This document shows positions 1 through 7,479 of a stretch of 12,770 nucleotides of DNA, in pieces. The position numbers and the translations under genes were made by a program. The stretch comes from Saprospiraceae bacterium UBA7328. GTDB taxonomy: Bacteria > Bacteroidota > Bacteroidia > Chitinophagales > Saprospiraceae. The notes beneath the pieces are model-generated. The model did no database searches and had not been told where the DNA came from. It was given only the letters and a program-made list of their open reading frames with translations. How positions within the stretch are numbered: position 1 is the first letter of the stretch; each line of letters opens with the position of its first letter. The DNA is taken from positions 1,663-14,432 of the forward strand of contig DKPS01000125.1 in NCBI GenBank assembly GCA_002471345.1, written 5' to 3'.

Positions 1-1
1 G

Positions 2-1756
2 GGAAGAGTAATGGAAGGTGCAGGTGAAGATCCATATCTGGGATCTAAAATTGCTGTAGCTAGAGTAAAAGGGTTTCAAGGCGATGACCTTTCTGATCCC
101 TACACTATAGCTGCATGTGTTAAGCATTTTGCGGCATATGGTTTTGCAGAATCAGGAAGAGACTATAACACTTCAGATATTGGGACATCTACTTTATACA
201 ATATGGTATTACCTCCTTTCAAAGCAGCAGCAGAAGCTGGTATTGCCACATTTATGAATTCATTCAATGATTTAAATGGCATTCCTGCCACTGGAGACAA
301 GTTCCTCCAACGAGATATATTAAAAGGAGAATGGGAATTTGATGGGTTGGTTGTTTCTGATTGGGGAAGCATTGGTGAAATGATCGCGCATGGTTACGCT
401 AAAGATGGCAAACATGCTGCTGAATTGGCTATTAATGCTGGTTCTGATATGGATATGGAATCATATCTCTATGTTGCTCATTTGAAAAATTTGGTAGAAG
501 AAGGAAAGGTTTCTGAATCAAATATTGATGATGCCGTAGCAAGAATATTAAGACTGAAATTTAAAATGGGACTTTTCGATGATCCATATAAATATTGTAA
601 TGAAGAGAAAGAAAAAGAACTTTTAGGACATCAGGATCATCACGACACTGTATTAGATATGGCAAAAAAGTCCATTGTTTTGCTAAAAAACGAAGGTGGA
701 TTGTTACCCTTAAAAGTGGGGCAAAATATTGCATTGATTGGACCATTAGCAGATGATAAAAATAGTCCCCTGGGAAGTTGGAGGCTCAAGGCTGAAGATA
801 ATTCTGCAATCTCGGTTCTCGAAGGAATGCAAAAATACCAGGGTGAAGAGTTTAAATCTTATCAAGGTGTGAGACTTGTCGAAGGTGGTTTGCCTTCTTT
901 CCCATTTGAAGTAAAAATTAATGAGACGGACAAGTCAGGTATGGATGAGGCAGTAGACCAGGCTAAATCCGCAAATGTAGTGGTCATGGTGGTGGGAGAA
1001 TATGGTTATCAAACTGGAGAAGGTAGAAGTAGGGCACATTTGGATTTGCCAGGACTTCAAAGAGAACTAATAGAAAAAGTTTTAGAAGTGAATAAGAATG
1101 TGGTATTAGTGAATATGAGTGGTCGCCCACTTGTATTAACATGGGCCGACGAAAAAATTCCAACAATCCTCCAAGCTTGGCATTTAGGTTCTCAATCTGG
1201 AAATGCTATTGCACAAGTTCTATATGGTGATTATAATCCTAGTGGCAAGCTTCCTATGAGCTTTCCTCGCAGCATAGGACAAGTACCTATTTATTATAAC
1301 CATAAAGCAACAGGAAGACCTAATGATATTGGGAATGATCTGGTATTTTGGTCACACTACAGTGATGAGTCAAATGACCCTCTTTATCATTTTGGGCATG
1401 GATTGAGTTATACTACATTTGAGTATAGTGACCTTTCTGTAGACAAGGATATTACCACTGGAAATATTCATGTAGAAGCCAATGTCAAGAATACAGGAAA
1501 TTATGATGGTGAAGAAGTCATTCAGTTATATGTCAGAGACAGGGTGGCTAGTGTCGCTCGACCAGTAAAAGAATTGAAAGGATTTCACAAAGTGATGATA
1601 CCTAAAGGAGGAACTACCAATATCCTCTTCGAACTCACAGAAAAAGAGTTAGGATTTTATAATAATCAAGGTCAGTTCGTTGTCGAATCAGGTGATTTTG
1701 ATGTTTGGATAAGTGGAAGCTCTGAAGGAGGGTTAAAAGGGTCATTCATTAAATGA
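2..1756 (+). CDS. bglX: Glycoside hydrolase family 3 beta-glucosidase, BglX-like (5' end cut by window)
   Basis: Retaining exo-beta-glucosidase that removes terminal beta-linked glucose (or related sugars) from oligosaccharides, probably in the periplasm as in other BglX proteins. The frame is open to the window edge, so the ATG at 11 is internal: the preceding codons give Gly-Arg-Val, completing the family motif GRVMEGAGEDPYL. Numbering from that ATG, KHFAAYG (38-44) lies in the TIM-barrel domain. SDW carries the expected nucleophile Asp117. The second domain holds GEGRSR with Glu337 as candidate acid/base, then GDYNPSGKLPMSFPRS and FGHGLSYTTF. A fibronectin-III-like domain fills about 472-575. 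Compared with the roughly 765-residue E. coli BglX, about 170-180 N-terminal residues including any signal peptide lie outside the window. The C-terminal half resembles E. coli BglX closely. The exact sugar specificity cannot be read from sequence. Confidence 0.94.
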   Translation, partial: GRVMEGAGEDPYLGSKIAVARVKGFQGDDLSDPYTIAACVKHFAAYGFAESGRDYNTSDIGTSTLYNMVLPPFKAAAEAGIATFMNSFNDLNGIPATGDKFLQRDILKGEWEFDGLVVSDWGSIGEMIAHGYAKDGKHAAELAINAGSDMDMESYLYVAHLKNLVEEGKVSESNIDDAVARILRLKFKMGLFDDPYKYCNEEKEKELLGHQDHHDTVLDMAKKSIVLLKNEGGLLPLKVGQNIALIGPLADDKNSPLGSWRLKAEDNSAISVLEGMQKYQGEEFKSYQGVRLVEGGLPSFPFEVKINETDKSGMDEAVDQAKSANVVVMVVGEYGYQTGEGRSRAHLDLPGLQRELIEKVLEVNKNVVLVNMSGRPLVLTWADEKIPTILQAWHLGSQSGNAIAQVLYGDYNPSGKLPMSFPRSIGQVPIYYNHKATGRPNDIGNDLVFWSHYSDESNDPLYHFGHGLSYTTFEYSDLSVDKDITTGNIHVEANVKNTGNYDGEEVIQLYVRDRVASVARPVKELKGFHKVMIPKGGTTNILFELTEKELGFYNNQGQFVVESGDFDVWISGSSEGGLKGSFIK

Positions 1757-1945
1757 TGGGTTTATTAATACTTCTTGAACTGAGCCTTCAAAGAGGTTTT
1801 TCGAACAAAGAGTAAAAAAATTGAACTCCACTTTTTTTGGAATGAATAAACATGATTAAATATTACCTATAAATTAACATGTGACTTGATTGCAATAATC
1901 TCGTCATATAAATGATTGTTTTCAATTGGTTTTTTGGGGTTTTAT

Positions 1946-1971
1946 GGCTTTCCTTTTGGGAGGCCTTTTTT
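1946..1971 (+). terminator. Rho-independent terminator after the beta-glucosidase gene
   Basis: GGCTTTCC and GGGAGGCC form an 8-bp stem (two G-U pairs in RNA) around a TTTT loop, followed directly by six T. It lies 190 bp after the glucosidase stop and before the next gene. The rest of the 294 bp spacer is A+T-rich and shows nothing else I can support. Confidence 0.72.
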
Positions 1972-2050
1972 GGTTATACTATAACAGAGGATTTTCACAT
2001 TCTTTCTATCAATTTGTTTTAAGTTTAAGTCTAAATACAAAATTGGTATC

Positions 2051-2548
2051 ATGAAACTTTTAAAAATTCTAATCATAGGGTTAATTATCTTTTTTTCTAT
2101 TCCGACATCCACTTTAAGTGCGCAATCTGACCAAAATATTTTTCTGGTAAGACATGCAGAGAAAGGAGACGACGGGACTAGAGATCCTGATCTCAATGGA
2201 CTTGGTGATATTAGGGCAAAGAAATTGGCAATGATGCTAAAGTCATTTGATATCAGTAAAATTTACTCTACAGATTATAAACGAACGCGCAACACCGCTC
2301 AACCATTGGCTGAAGCTTTAGGTATTAACGTAGAACTTTATGATCCTAGGAGTAAGGAAATTCTAGACAAAATCGATAAACTTAAAGGCAACATTCTCAT
2401 CGTAGGTCATTCTAACTCGACTCCGACTCTTACTAATGCTATTCTAGGCGAAAAGAGGTATGAACAGTTGGATGAAAAGGAATACTCCACACTTTTTATA
2501 TTGAGTAGAGTGAATGGTGCATATGGCGGTGCCACTAGTAAATTTTAG
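2051..2548 (+). CDS. Exported histidine phosphatase (SixA/phosphoglycerate-mutase-like superfamily)
   Basis: Small phosphohydrolase of the histidine phosphatase superfamily, which works through a phospho-histidine intermediate. The 165-residue product starts with a signal peptide (hydrophobic residues about 5-19, probable cleavage after TLSA at 24). The catalytic RHAEK motif follows at once, with His35 as the predicted phospho-acceptor. YKRTRNTA (about 76-83) supplies the conserved arginine region, and IVGHS holds the second catalytic His120. The short length matches the SixA-like branch, but SixA itself is cytoplasmic while this protein should be periplasmic, so a phospho-histidine protein substrate is unlikely; a small phosphorylated metabolite is more plausible (inference). 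It lies 11 bp upstream of the esterase gene and is probably co-transcribed with it. No Shine-Dalgarno site precedes the ATG. Confidence 0.88.
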   Translation: MKLLKILIIGLIIFFSIPTSTLSAQSDQNIFLVRHAEKGDDGTRDPDLNGLGDIRAKKLAMMLKSFDISKIYSTDYKRTRNTAQPLAEALGINVELYDPRSKEILDKIDKLKGNILIVGHSNSTPTLTNAILGEKRYEQLDEKEYSTLFILSRVNGAYGGATSKF

Positions 2549-2559
2549 GTTAAAGTCAT

Positions 2560-3225
2560 ATGAGTATTAATCACTACAGTGTGCCCGTTACAAAAACCGC
2601 ACACTATTCTACTTATGGAAATCTAAACAAAAAGACAACTAAGTATATCTGGATTTCTATGCACGGCTATGGTCAGTTAGCAAGTAGAATGATCAAGAAA
2701 TTTGACTTTCTTGATCCAGATGAACATTTTGTGATAGCTGCAGAAGGGCTCAATAGATTTTATTGGGATGGCAAAGGAGATCGCAGACCTGTGGCCTGCT
2801 GGATGACCAGTGAGAACAGGTATGACGAAATTGAGAACTTTACTACTTACCTGCAGTCCATATATGATAGATATTGTAGGCATGTGAATCAAAAAACGAA
2901 AATCATATTTTTAGGATTTTCACAAGGATGTGCCACCATGTGGAGATGGATACATTCTCATCAACCCAATTATGATATCGCAATAAACTGGGCAGGATGG
3001 GTGCCAGAAGACATCAGTTATAAGCATCTAAAAGGTTATTTCGCAGATAAGCAACACTATCTTCTCTATGGTTCAGAAGATCATTTTATAACTGAAAAAG
3101 CTTTAGAAGAAATCAAGAGCGTAATTGAACAGAATCAATTGGATATTGACATACAGCAATTCAATGGTGGACATAAAATAGTACAATCTGAATTAGAAAA
3201 ATTTTGCATTGCTTGTGTTCTGTGA
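2560..3225 (+). CDS. Alpha/beta-hydrolase, phospholipase/carboxylesterase-like serine esterase
   Basis: Predicted cytoplasmic serine hydrolase of 221 residues with no signal peptide. The full catalytic triad can be read: nucleophile Ser121 in GFSQG, Asp174 in YGSEDHF and His205 in NGGHKI. The oxyanion-hole segment is SMHGYGQ (33-39). Size and motif order fit the carboxylesterase/phospholipase family that includes YpfH-like enzymes and acyl-protein thioesterases. The insert NRFYWDGKGDRRPVACWM (about 65-82) fits the RxGxxWF-type region found before the nucleophile in these proteins. The natural substrate is unknown. The start lies 11 bp after the histidine phosphatase stop, suggesting one transcript, though no metabolic link between the two is evident. 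Confidence 0.85.
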   Translation: MSINHYSVPVTKTAHYSTYGNLNKKTTKYIWISMHGYGQLASRMIKKFDFLDPDEHFVIAAEGLNRFYWDGKGDRRPVACWMTSENRYDEIENFTTYLQSIYDRYCRHVNQKTKIIFLGFSQGCATMWRWIHSHQPNYDIAINWAGWVPEDISYKHLKGYFADKQHYLLYGSEDHFITEKALEEIKSVIEQNQLDIDIQQFNGGHKIVQSELEKFCIACVL

Positions 3226-3233
3226 AGGATAGA

Positions 3234-3263
3234 TTTGAGATGAAATTATATTACCTATTTTAG
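3234..3263 (+). promoter_or_regulatory. Possible Bacteroidota-type promoter for the beta-lactamase-like gene
   Basis: TTTG at 3234-3237 is followed after 18 bp by TATTTTAG at 3256-3263. This resembles the Bacteroidota sigma-ABfr pattern (TTTG about 19 bp before TAnnTTTG), with one mismatch in the -7 element. The leader would be only about 10 nt. Such matches are common in A+T-rich DNA, so this is a weak call. Confidence 0.3.
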
Positions 3264-3279
3264 TCTAAATTATTACGCC

Positions 3280-4566
3280 ATGAGATTATTATTTTCTGTA
3301 CTTCTTAGCTTACTTTTTACTTTTGTTTATTCACAGACTATATCGATTAAGAAATCTCCGGCTCTGGAGATGACTGCTCCAGAAAATGTGAAAATTTCCT
3401 CTGAACGATTGAACAGAATTAGCACAATGTTAAAATCAGCAATAGCTGATGAACAGATACCAGGAGCTGTCGCTTTAATTGCAAGAAATGGCAAAATTGT
3501 CTTTCACAAGGCATTCGGCACCCGAAATGAAAATGGAGATGAATTACAAAGGGACGACATATTTAGAATAGCATCACAGACAAAAGCTATCACCTCCACT
3601 GCTGTGATGCAACTTTGGGAGCATGGGCTATTTCAATTGGACGATCCTATTTCTAAATGGATTCCTGAGTTTAAAAATGCTCAAGTCTTAGATACATTGT
3701 ATGAAGATGGTACATACGATACTTCCCCTTCTGACAAAGAAATTACTATAAGGCATCTTCTGACTCACACTTCAGGAATTGGTTATGGAGTGATAGATGG
3801 TAATCCTCATATCAAAAAGATCTATGCCAATGCAGGAATCGTAGACTTATACACAACAAAGAATGTTACAATAAAAGACAACATTAAAAAACTTGCTAAA
3901 CTTCCACTTCATCATAATCCAGGAGAACGATTTACTTATAGTGAGGGATTAGATGTTTTAGGCTATTTCATTGAAATAATTTCAGGAGAACCATTTGATG
4001 AATATCTCAGAAATCATTTATTCGACCCACTAGGAATGGATGATACTTGGTTTTATTTGCCAGAATCTAAGCATGGGAAATTAGTCAATATCCAAAAATC
4101 AGAAAACAATAAGTGGATGAACTTCCCTACAACATTCTATGATCCTGATTATCCTATAAAAGGAGCTAATGCTTTCTTTTCAGGTGGTGCAGGACTGAGT
4201 AGCACAGCCAAAGATTATGCTACTTTTCTCCAGATGTATCTCAATAAAGGAGAACTCAATGGAGTGAGAATATTAAGTCGGACAACTGTAGATGTCATAA
4301 TGGCAAATCAAATATCTGATTTAGATCTCTGGGGTAGTCCTAATTTCTATGGCTTAGCCTTTGGTGTAAAAAGCCTCAAAGGTTCAGACTTAGGAGGCCA
4401 AGGCAGTGAAGGGACTTTTGATTGGGGAGGGTACTTTAACACCCAATACTTCGCCGATCCTCAGGAACAAATAATTGGGGTATTACTCAAACAAACTCAA
4501 GGTAATTCAGGTGATCAAACTGGATGGAAGTTCAGACAATTGGTAGGAGCTTCGGTTGATGATTAA
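3280..4566 (+). CDS. Exported beta-lactamase-fold serine hydrolase (class C/EstB-like)
   Basis: Member of the serine beta-lactamase / penicillin-binding-protein-like family, which includes class C enzymes, D-aminopeptidases and EstB-type esterases. The 428-residue protein has a signal peptide (MRLLFSVLLS to about residue 18, cleavage near VYSQ). It carries the SxxK motif SQTK with Ser99 and Lys102, and the second motif Tyr220-Ser221-Glu222 in place of YxN. RHLLTHTSGIGYG (158-170) is a family hallmark, as is the GGAGLSSTAKDY segment. A C-terminal DWGGYFNT stands where beta-lactamases have KTG. The YSE and WGG variants favour an esterase or peptidase over antibiotic resistance (inference from family knowledge). 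It is separated from the esterase gene by 54 bp and may have its own promoter; it converges with the cytochrome-fusion gene. Confidence 0.9.
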   Translation: MRLLFSVLLSLLFTFVYSQTISIKKSPALEMTAPENVKISSERLNRISTMLKSAIADEQIPGAVALIARNGKIVFHKAFGTRNENGDELQRDDIFRIASQTKAITSTAVMQLWEHGLFQLDDPISKWIPEFKNAQVLDTLYEDGTYDTSPSDKEITIRHLLTHTSGIGYGVIDGNPHIKKIYANAGIVDLYTTKNVTIKDNIKKLAKLPLHHNPGERFTYSEGLDVLGYFIEIISGEPFDEYLRNHLFDPLGMDDTWFYLPESKHGKLVNIQKSENNKWMNFPTTFYDPDYPIKGANAFFSGGAGLSSTAKDYATFLQMYLNKGELNGVRILSRTTVDVIMANQISDLDLWGSPNFYGLAFGVKSLKGSDLGGQGSEGTFDWGGYFNTQYFADPQEQIIGVLLKQTQGNSGDQTGWKFRQLVGASVDD

Positions 4567-4582
4567 TTTTGAGAAAGATATT

Positions 4583-4621
4583 ACTAAATCCGACATCTTA
4601 ATCAGGACTGTCAGATTTAGT
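4583..4621. terminator. Bidirectional terminator-like inverted repeat between convergent genes
   Basis: ACTAAATC and GATTTAGT are perfect 8-nt arms. After one mismatch they continue inward as GACA/TGTC around a 13-nt loop. Farther out, GAGAA (4571-4575) and TTCTC also pair across small gaps. It fills the 71 bp between two convergent genes. The T-tracts on either side are short (TTGTTCTCTT on +), so termination strength is uncertain. Confidence 0.55.
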
Positions 4622-4637
4622 TTGTTCTCTTAATAGG

Positions 4638-7232
4638 TCATTTATACCATTCTCCATCTTCTTTTCCTCCACTCAATAAATAAACCATCAAATCCTGCAC
4701 CTCTTGTTCATTTAGTCTATCTAAAAGCTTTGCAGGCATTGGGGAAAGTGGTGATTTTACTTGTTTCTCAATTTCAGACTTCATAAAAGAAGTGGTAATG
4801 GTCATATCAAAAGGACTTTGAAAAACTTCATATTCATCCTCTGATTCATCGACTATTCTACCTGACAATTTGGAACCATCCTTCTTTGTAAAAAGAGTGA
4901 AAGCATATTGATCAGAGATCTCCTCACTCGGACTTAATATAGAATTCACCAAGTCCCCTTTCGAGAATCGAGTATTTATTTGGGACAAATCCGGACCTGA
5001 ATCCCCTCCATTTCCATTCATTCGATGACAGCTATAACATAATCCAGCTTTGTAGGCCCGTTCTCCATCCTCAATGGTTCCTTCATAATCACCCAACGCA
5101 TTTCCCCACATTACTAACTCACCTAAGTCCATAAGGTGATAGTCCTTTCCAGGGCCCTTGGGCTGAGGTAATTCTGCCATTGATTTTATCGGTGAATAAA
5201 ACCCTGCCAGATTTGCATAATATTCTCTCTTATCTTCAGGAACATTGTCCAATGCTTTTGCTCTAATATTATCAATGAATGACTTATAACTTTCTCCCCC
5301 TTTTCCACTTAGAGCCTCATAAAACCATTCAAAATATTCCTTACGAATTTCATCATTCCAGCCTTCTTTCACATGACTCAACATAGTGACATAATGAATT
5401 GCTTCAGTTGGAGGCATCGCTTTTACCATTGCTTGAATTTGTGGGCCATACTGAGCACTTCTTTCTAGTGAAGCATTCGATAATATTTCCGACTGAAGTT
5501 CTTGACTGTTACCAGTTGCCTCTCTCAATACTTGCATTGTTTTATCCACAGCATCAGAAGAATTCAGATAAAGAAGCAATTGTGAGAGTTCTCGATTTAG
5601 TCTAGCATCCTTAGATGGAAAATGTGGTTGGAGATAAATGGAAATTTCTTGCAAAAAGTCAGGGAGATGATTTTCATTTCGTATTAAAAGCAATTGAAAG
5701 GTTCTAGTTAAACTTATTTTCTGATTATCAGACAATTCCTTCCAATTCAATTTTTTAAGATTATCAATGATCTTTTTATCTAATGGACCATCAGAACGAG
5801 CATAAGCCAATGATCCATTCAGCACTTTTTCGGTATTCTTCTCTGTCCATAATAGATGTTCCCATTCCGCTAATACCATATTCTCTAATGCCAACCTTGC
5901 GGCATAGGCGATTCTCTCATCTTCATGATCTAAATTAGCCCATGCTACAAAGAGGCCTTCTGATGATGGAGTTGTATGATACTTTTCAATAGATTTCCTG
6001 AGCTCTCTTAAAGAAGCTGTTTCACTATTCGATGATACTATTTGATCTGTACTTTCTATGCCCACATATCGCAGTCGATACATTTTTGAGTCTATTCTTC
6101 TTCCTCCAGTCAAAAAATAAAGATGCCCATCATTACCTGCAATAGCATTGGACAAAGGAAGTGGCGTACCTGATAAAAACTCTTCTCTCTCACCTTCATA
6201 AGTGCTACCGTTTTCTTTCAAATTCACGAAATATATCGTTCCAAAACTCCAATCGAAAGCGAATAGACCGTTTCGATATCTGGAAGGAAAATGAAGGTCC
6301 TTTCCCATGATTACCGCGGTAGGACTTCCTTGGGCCATGTTTTGTACAGCAGAAAGATTGTCAGGAAGATGAACTGGCCACTTACCACTTCCAGTGCGCC
6401 ACCCAAACTCTGCGGCACTCGTCACATGAAGAATTCTTGTAGGCCGATACCAAGGCATTCCAAAGTCCCACTCCATATCAGCGTCATAAGCAAATAACTC
6501 TCCTTCATTATTAAACCCCATTCCAAATGGATTTCTAAAACCTGCTGCCATTAATTCCCAATTTTCTCCATTCGGATCAGCACTCGCAATCCAACCTCCT
6601 GGAGCTTTCAAATCAACTGCATGCCCTCGAGCATCCAGATATGGCTTAAAGAGATTGTCTTCTCCCCAATTCCTTGGAAGTCTACTTGACATCCTTTCTG
6701 GCACACTATTAAAATTTCCTGCTATTAGGTATATTTTTTCACCTTTTGGACCAACTCTTAATGTGTGTGGTCCATGTTCTGAGTATCCATCTACATGAAG
6801 TATTTTTTCCGCTGATTCTAATGATCCGTCTCCATCTTTATCTTGAATTCTATATACTCCACTTGAAAGTGCTTCCGGTTCCTCTGGATTTGATCGCTTC
6901 ACAACTACGGCGTAAAGACTATTAAAAGCCCATAATAATCCATGAGCATGCCCTACATTGACACCTACAGTATCCACATCTGTAAAATCGACAACACCTC
7001 CGTTTTCAGGAATGTGAAATTTGAATATTGCCCCATACTGATCACAGGTATACATTATTCCATTTGGTCCTTCAGCTAATGCTACCCACGACCCTTGATC
7101 ATGAGAACTTGGTTCATATAAAACCTCCAATTCAAATCCTTCAGGGACATTTATTTCAGGTTCAGTTAGACTATCGCATCCCATTATCATTAGAAGAAAG
7201 AAAGAAAGAACAAGGATCGAAAGAAGTCTCAT
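4638..7232 (-). CDS. Lipoprotein with dehydrogenase-like beta-propeller, helical repeats and CxxCH cytochrome c
   Basis: Envelope redox protein of the PVC-type heme-binding CxxCH family, probably oxidising a sugar or related polyol and passing electrons to its own heme; the substrate is unknown. The ATG at 7232 gives an 864-residue protein; a TTG two codons upstream (7238) is the alternative. A lipoprotein signal ends in LMIMGC (Cys19). Residues about 30-390 resemble the glucose/sorbosone dehydrogenase propeller: DKDGDG calcium-type loop near 131-136, SEHGPHTL and AGFRNPFGMGF. Residues about 400-690 are helical and HEAT-like. The last 150 residues form a cytochrome c domain with heme site CYSCH (732-736; DNA 5025-5039) and candidate axial Met832 in SPLSPMP. 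Such fusions abound in Planctomycetes and Verrucomicrobia and also occur in Bacteroidota. It stands alone, convergent with the beta-lactamase-like gene and divergent from the helicase. Confidence 0.88.
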   Translation of the reverse strand: MRLLSILVLSFFLLMIMGCDSLTEPEINVPEGFELEVLYEPSSHDQGSWVALAEGPNGIMYTCDQYGAIFKFHIPENGGVVDFTDVDTVGVNVGHAHGLLWAFNSLYAVVVKRSNPEEPEALSSGVYRIQDKDGDGSLESAEKILHVDGYSEHGPHTLRVGPKGEKIYLIAGNFNSVPERMSSRLPRNWGEDNLFKPYLDARGHAVDLKAPGGWIASADPNGENWELMAAGFRNPFGMGFNNEGELFAYDADMEWDFGMPWYRPTRILHVTSAAEFGWRTGSGKWPVHLPDNLSAVQNMAQGSPTAVIMGKDLHFPSRYRNGLFAFDWSFGTIYFVNLKENGSTYEGEREEFLSGTPLPLSNAIAGNDGHLYFLTGGRRIDSKMYRLRYVGIESTDQIVSSNSETASLRELRKSIEKYHTTPSSEGLFVAWANLDHEDERIAYAARLALENMVLAEWEHLLWTEKNTEKVLNGSLAYARSDGPLDKKIIDNLKKLNWKELSDNQKISLTRTFQLLLIRNENHLPDFLQEISIYLQPHFPSKDARLNRELSQLLLYLNSSDAVDKTMQVLREATGNSQELQSEILSNASLERSAQYGPQIQAMVKAMPPTEAIHYVTMLSHVKEGWNDEIRKEYFEWFYEALSGKGGESYKSFIDNIRAKALDNVPEDKREYYANLAGFYSPIKSMAELPQPKGPGKDYHLMDLGELVMWGNALGDYEGTIEDGERAYKAGLCYSCHRMNGNGGDSGPDLSQINTRFSKGDLVNSILSPSEEISDQYAFTLFTKKDGSKLSGRIVDESEDEYEVFQSPFDMTITTSFMKSEIEKQVKSPLSPMPAKLLDRLNEQEVQDLMVYLLSGGKEDGEWYK

Positions 7233-7244
7233 ATTCAAGTATTT

Positions 7245-7249
7245 CTCCT
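7245..7249 (-). promoter_or_regulatory. AGGAG ribosome-binding site bearing on the start of the cytochrome-fusion gene
   Basis: The minus strand reads AGGAG, then six bases, then TTG (7238), AAT and ATG (7232). The site is 6 nt from the TTG and 12 nt from the ATG. Spacing favours TTG, while start-codon preference favours ATG. It is the only clear Shine-Dalgarno sequence I see in the window. Confidence 0.45.
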
Positions 7250-7367
7250 AAACTACAAATGGTTTTGTCCCCAAAAAAATAATCAAAATAATTTTTAAGT
7301 AAAAATTACTATTTGATTGATTTGCGATGCGTATTTTCTATTAAAATCTTCAAGATTAAACAATCGA

Positions 7368-7392
7368 CTTACCAAAATTTGGTGAGTATTTT
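7368..7392 (+). promoter_or_regulatory. Hairpin plus T-run in the helicase leader (attenuator- or operator-like)
   Basis: CTTACC and GGTGAG form a 6-bp stem (one G-U) around the loop AAAATTT and are followed by TATTTTTT, like a weak intrinsic terminator. At DNA level CTTACCAAAATTTGGTGAG is a 19-nt near-palindrome with one mismatched pair, so it could equally be an operator. No + strand gene lies just upstream, so it would sit in the leader of the helicase about 90 nt before its ATG. Confidence 0.35.
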
Positions 7393-7479
7393 TTAAAAAA
7401 AGCAAGAGGGTAAAAGAAGTACTACATATGCCTATAATTAATTTATAAATGTTGATAAGATTACTTCTAATTTTGCAAC

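Noticed and set aside
1942..2196. 84-codon minus-strand open frame over the terminator and histidine phosphatase start
   Set aside because: It covers a terminator hairpin and the opposite strand of a clear signal-peptide gene, and has no protein-like features.
3280..4566. Beta-lactam resistance gene
   Set aside because: The SxxK fold is shared by esterases and peptidases; YSE instead of YxN and WGG instead of KTG, plus no regulator such as AmpR, do not support resistance.
7468..7475. Perfect TAnnTTTG match (TAATTTTG) just before the helicase ATG
   Set aside because: It is 5 nt from the start codon, would put the transcript start at or inside the ATG, and has no TTTG at the right distance upstream (the nearest TTG is only 13 bp away). 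The Q motif argues against a later start.
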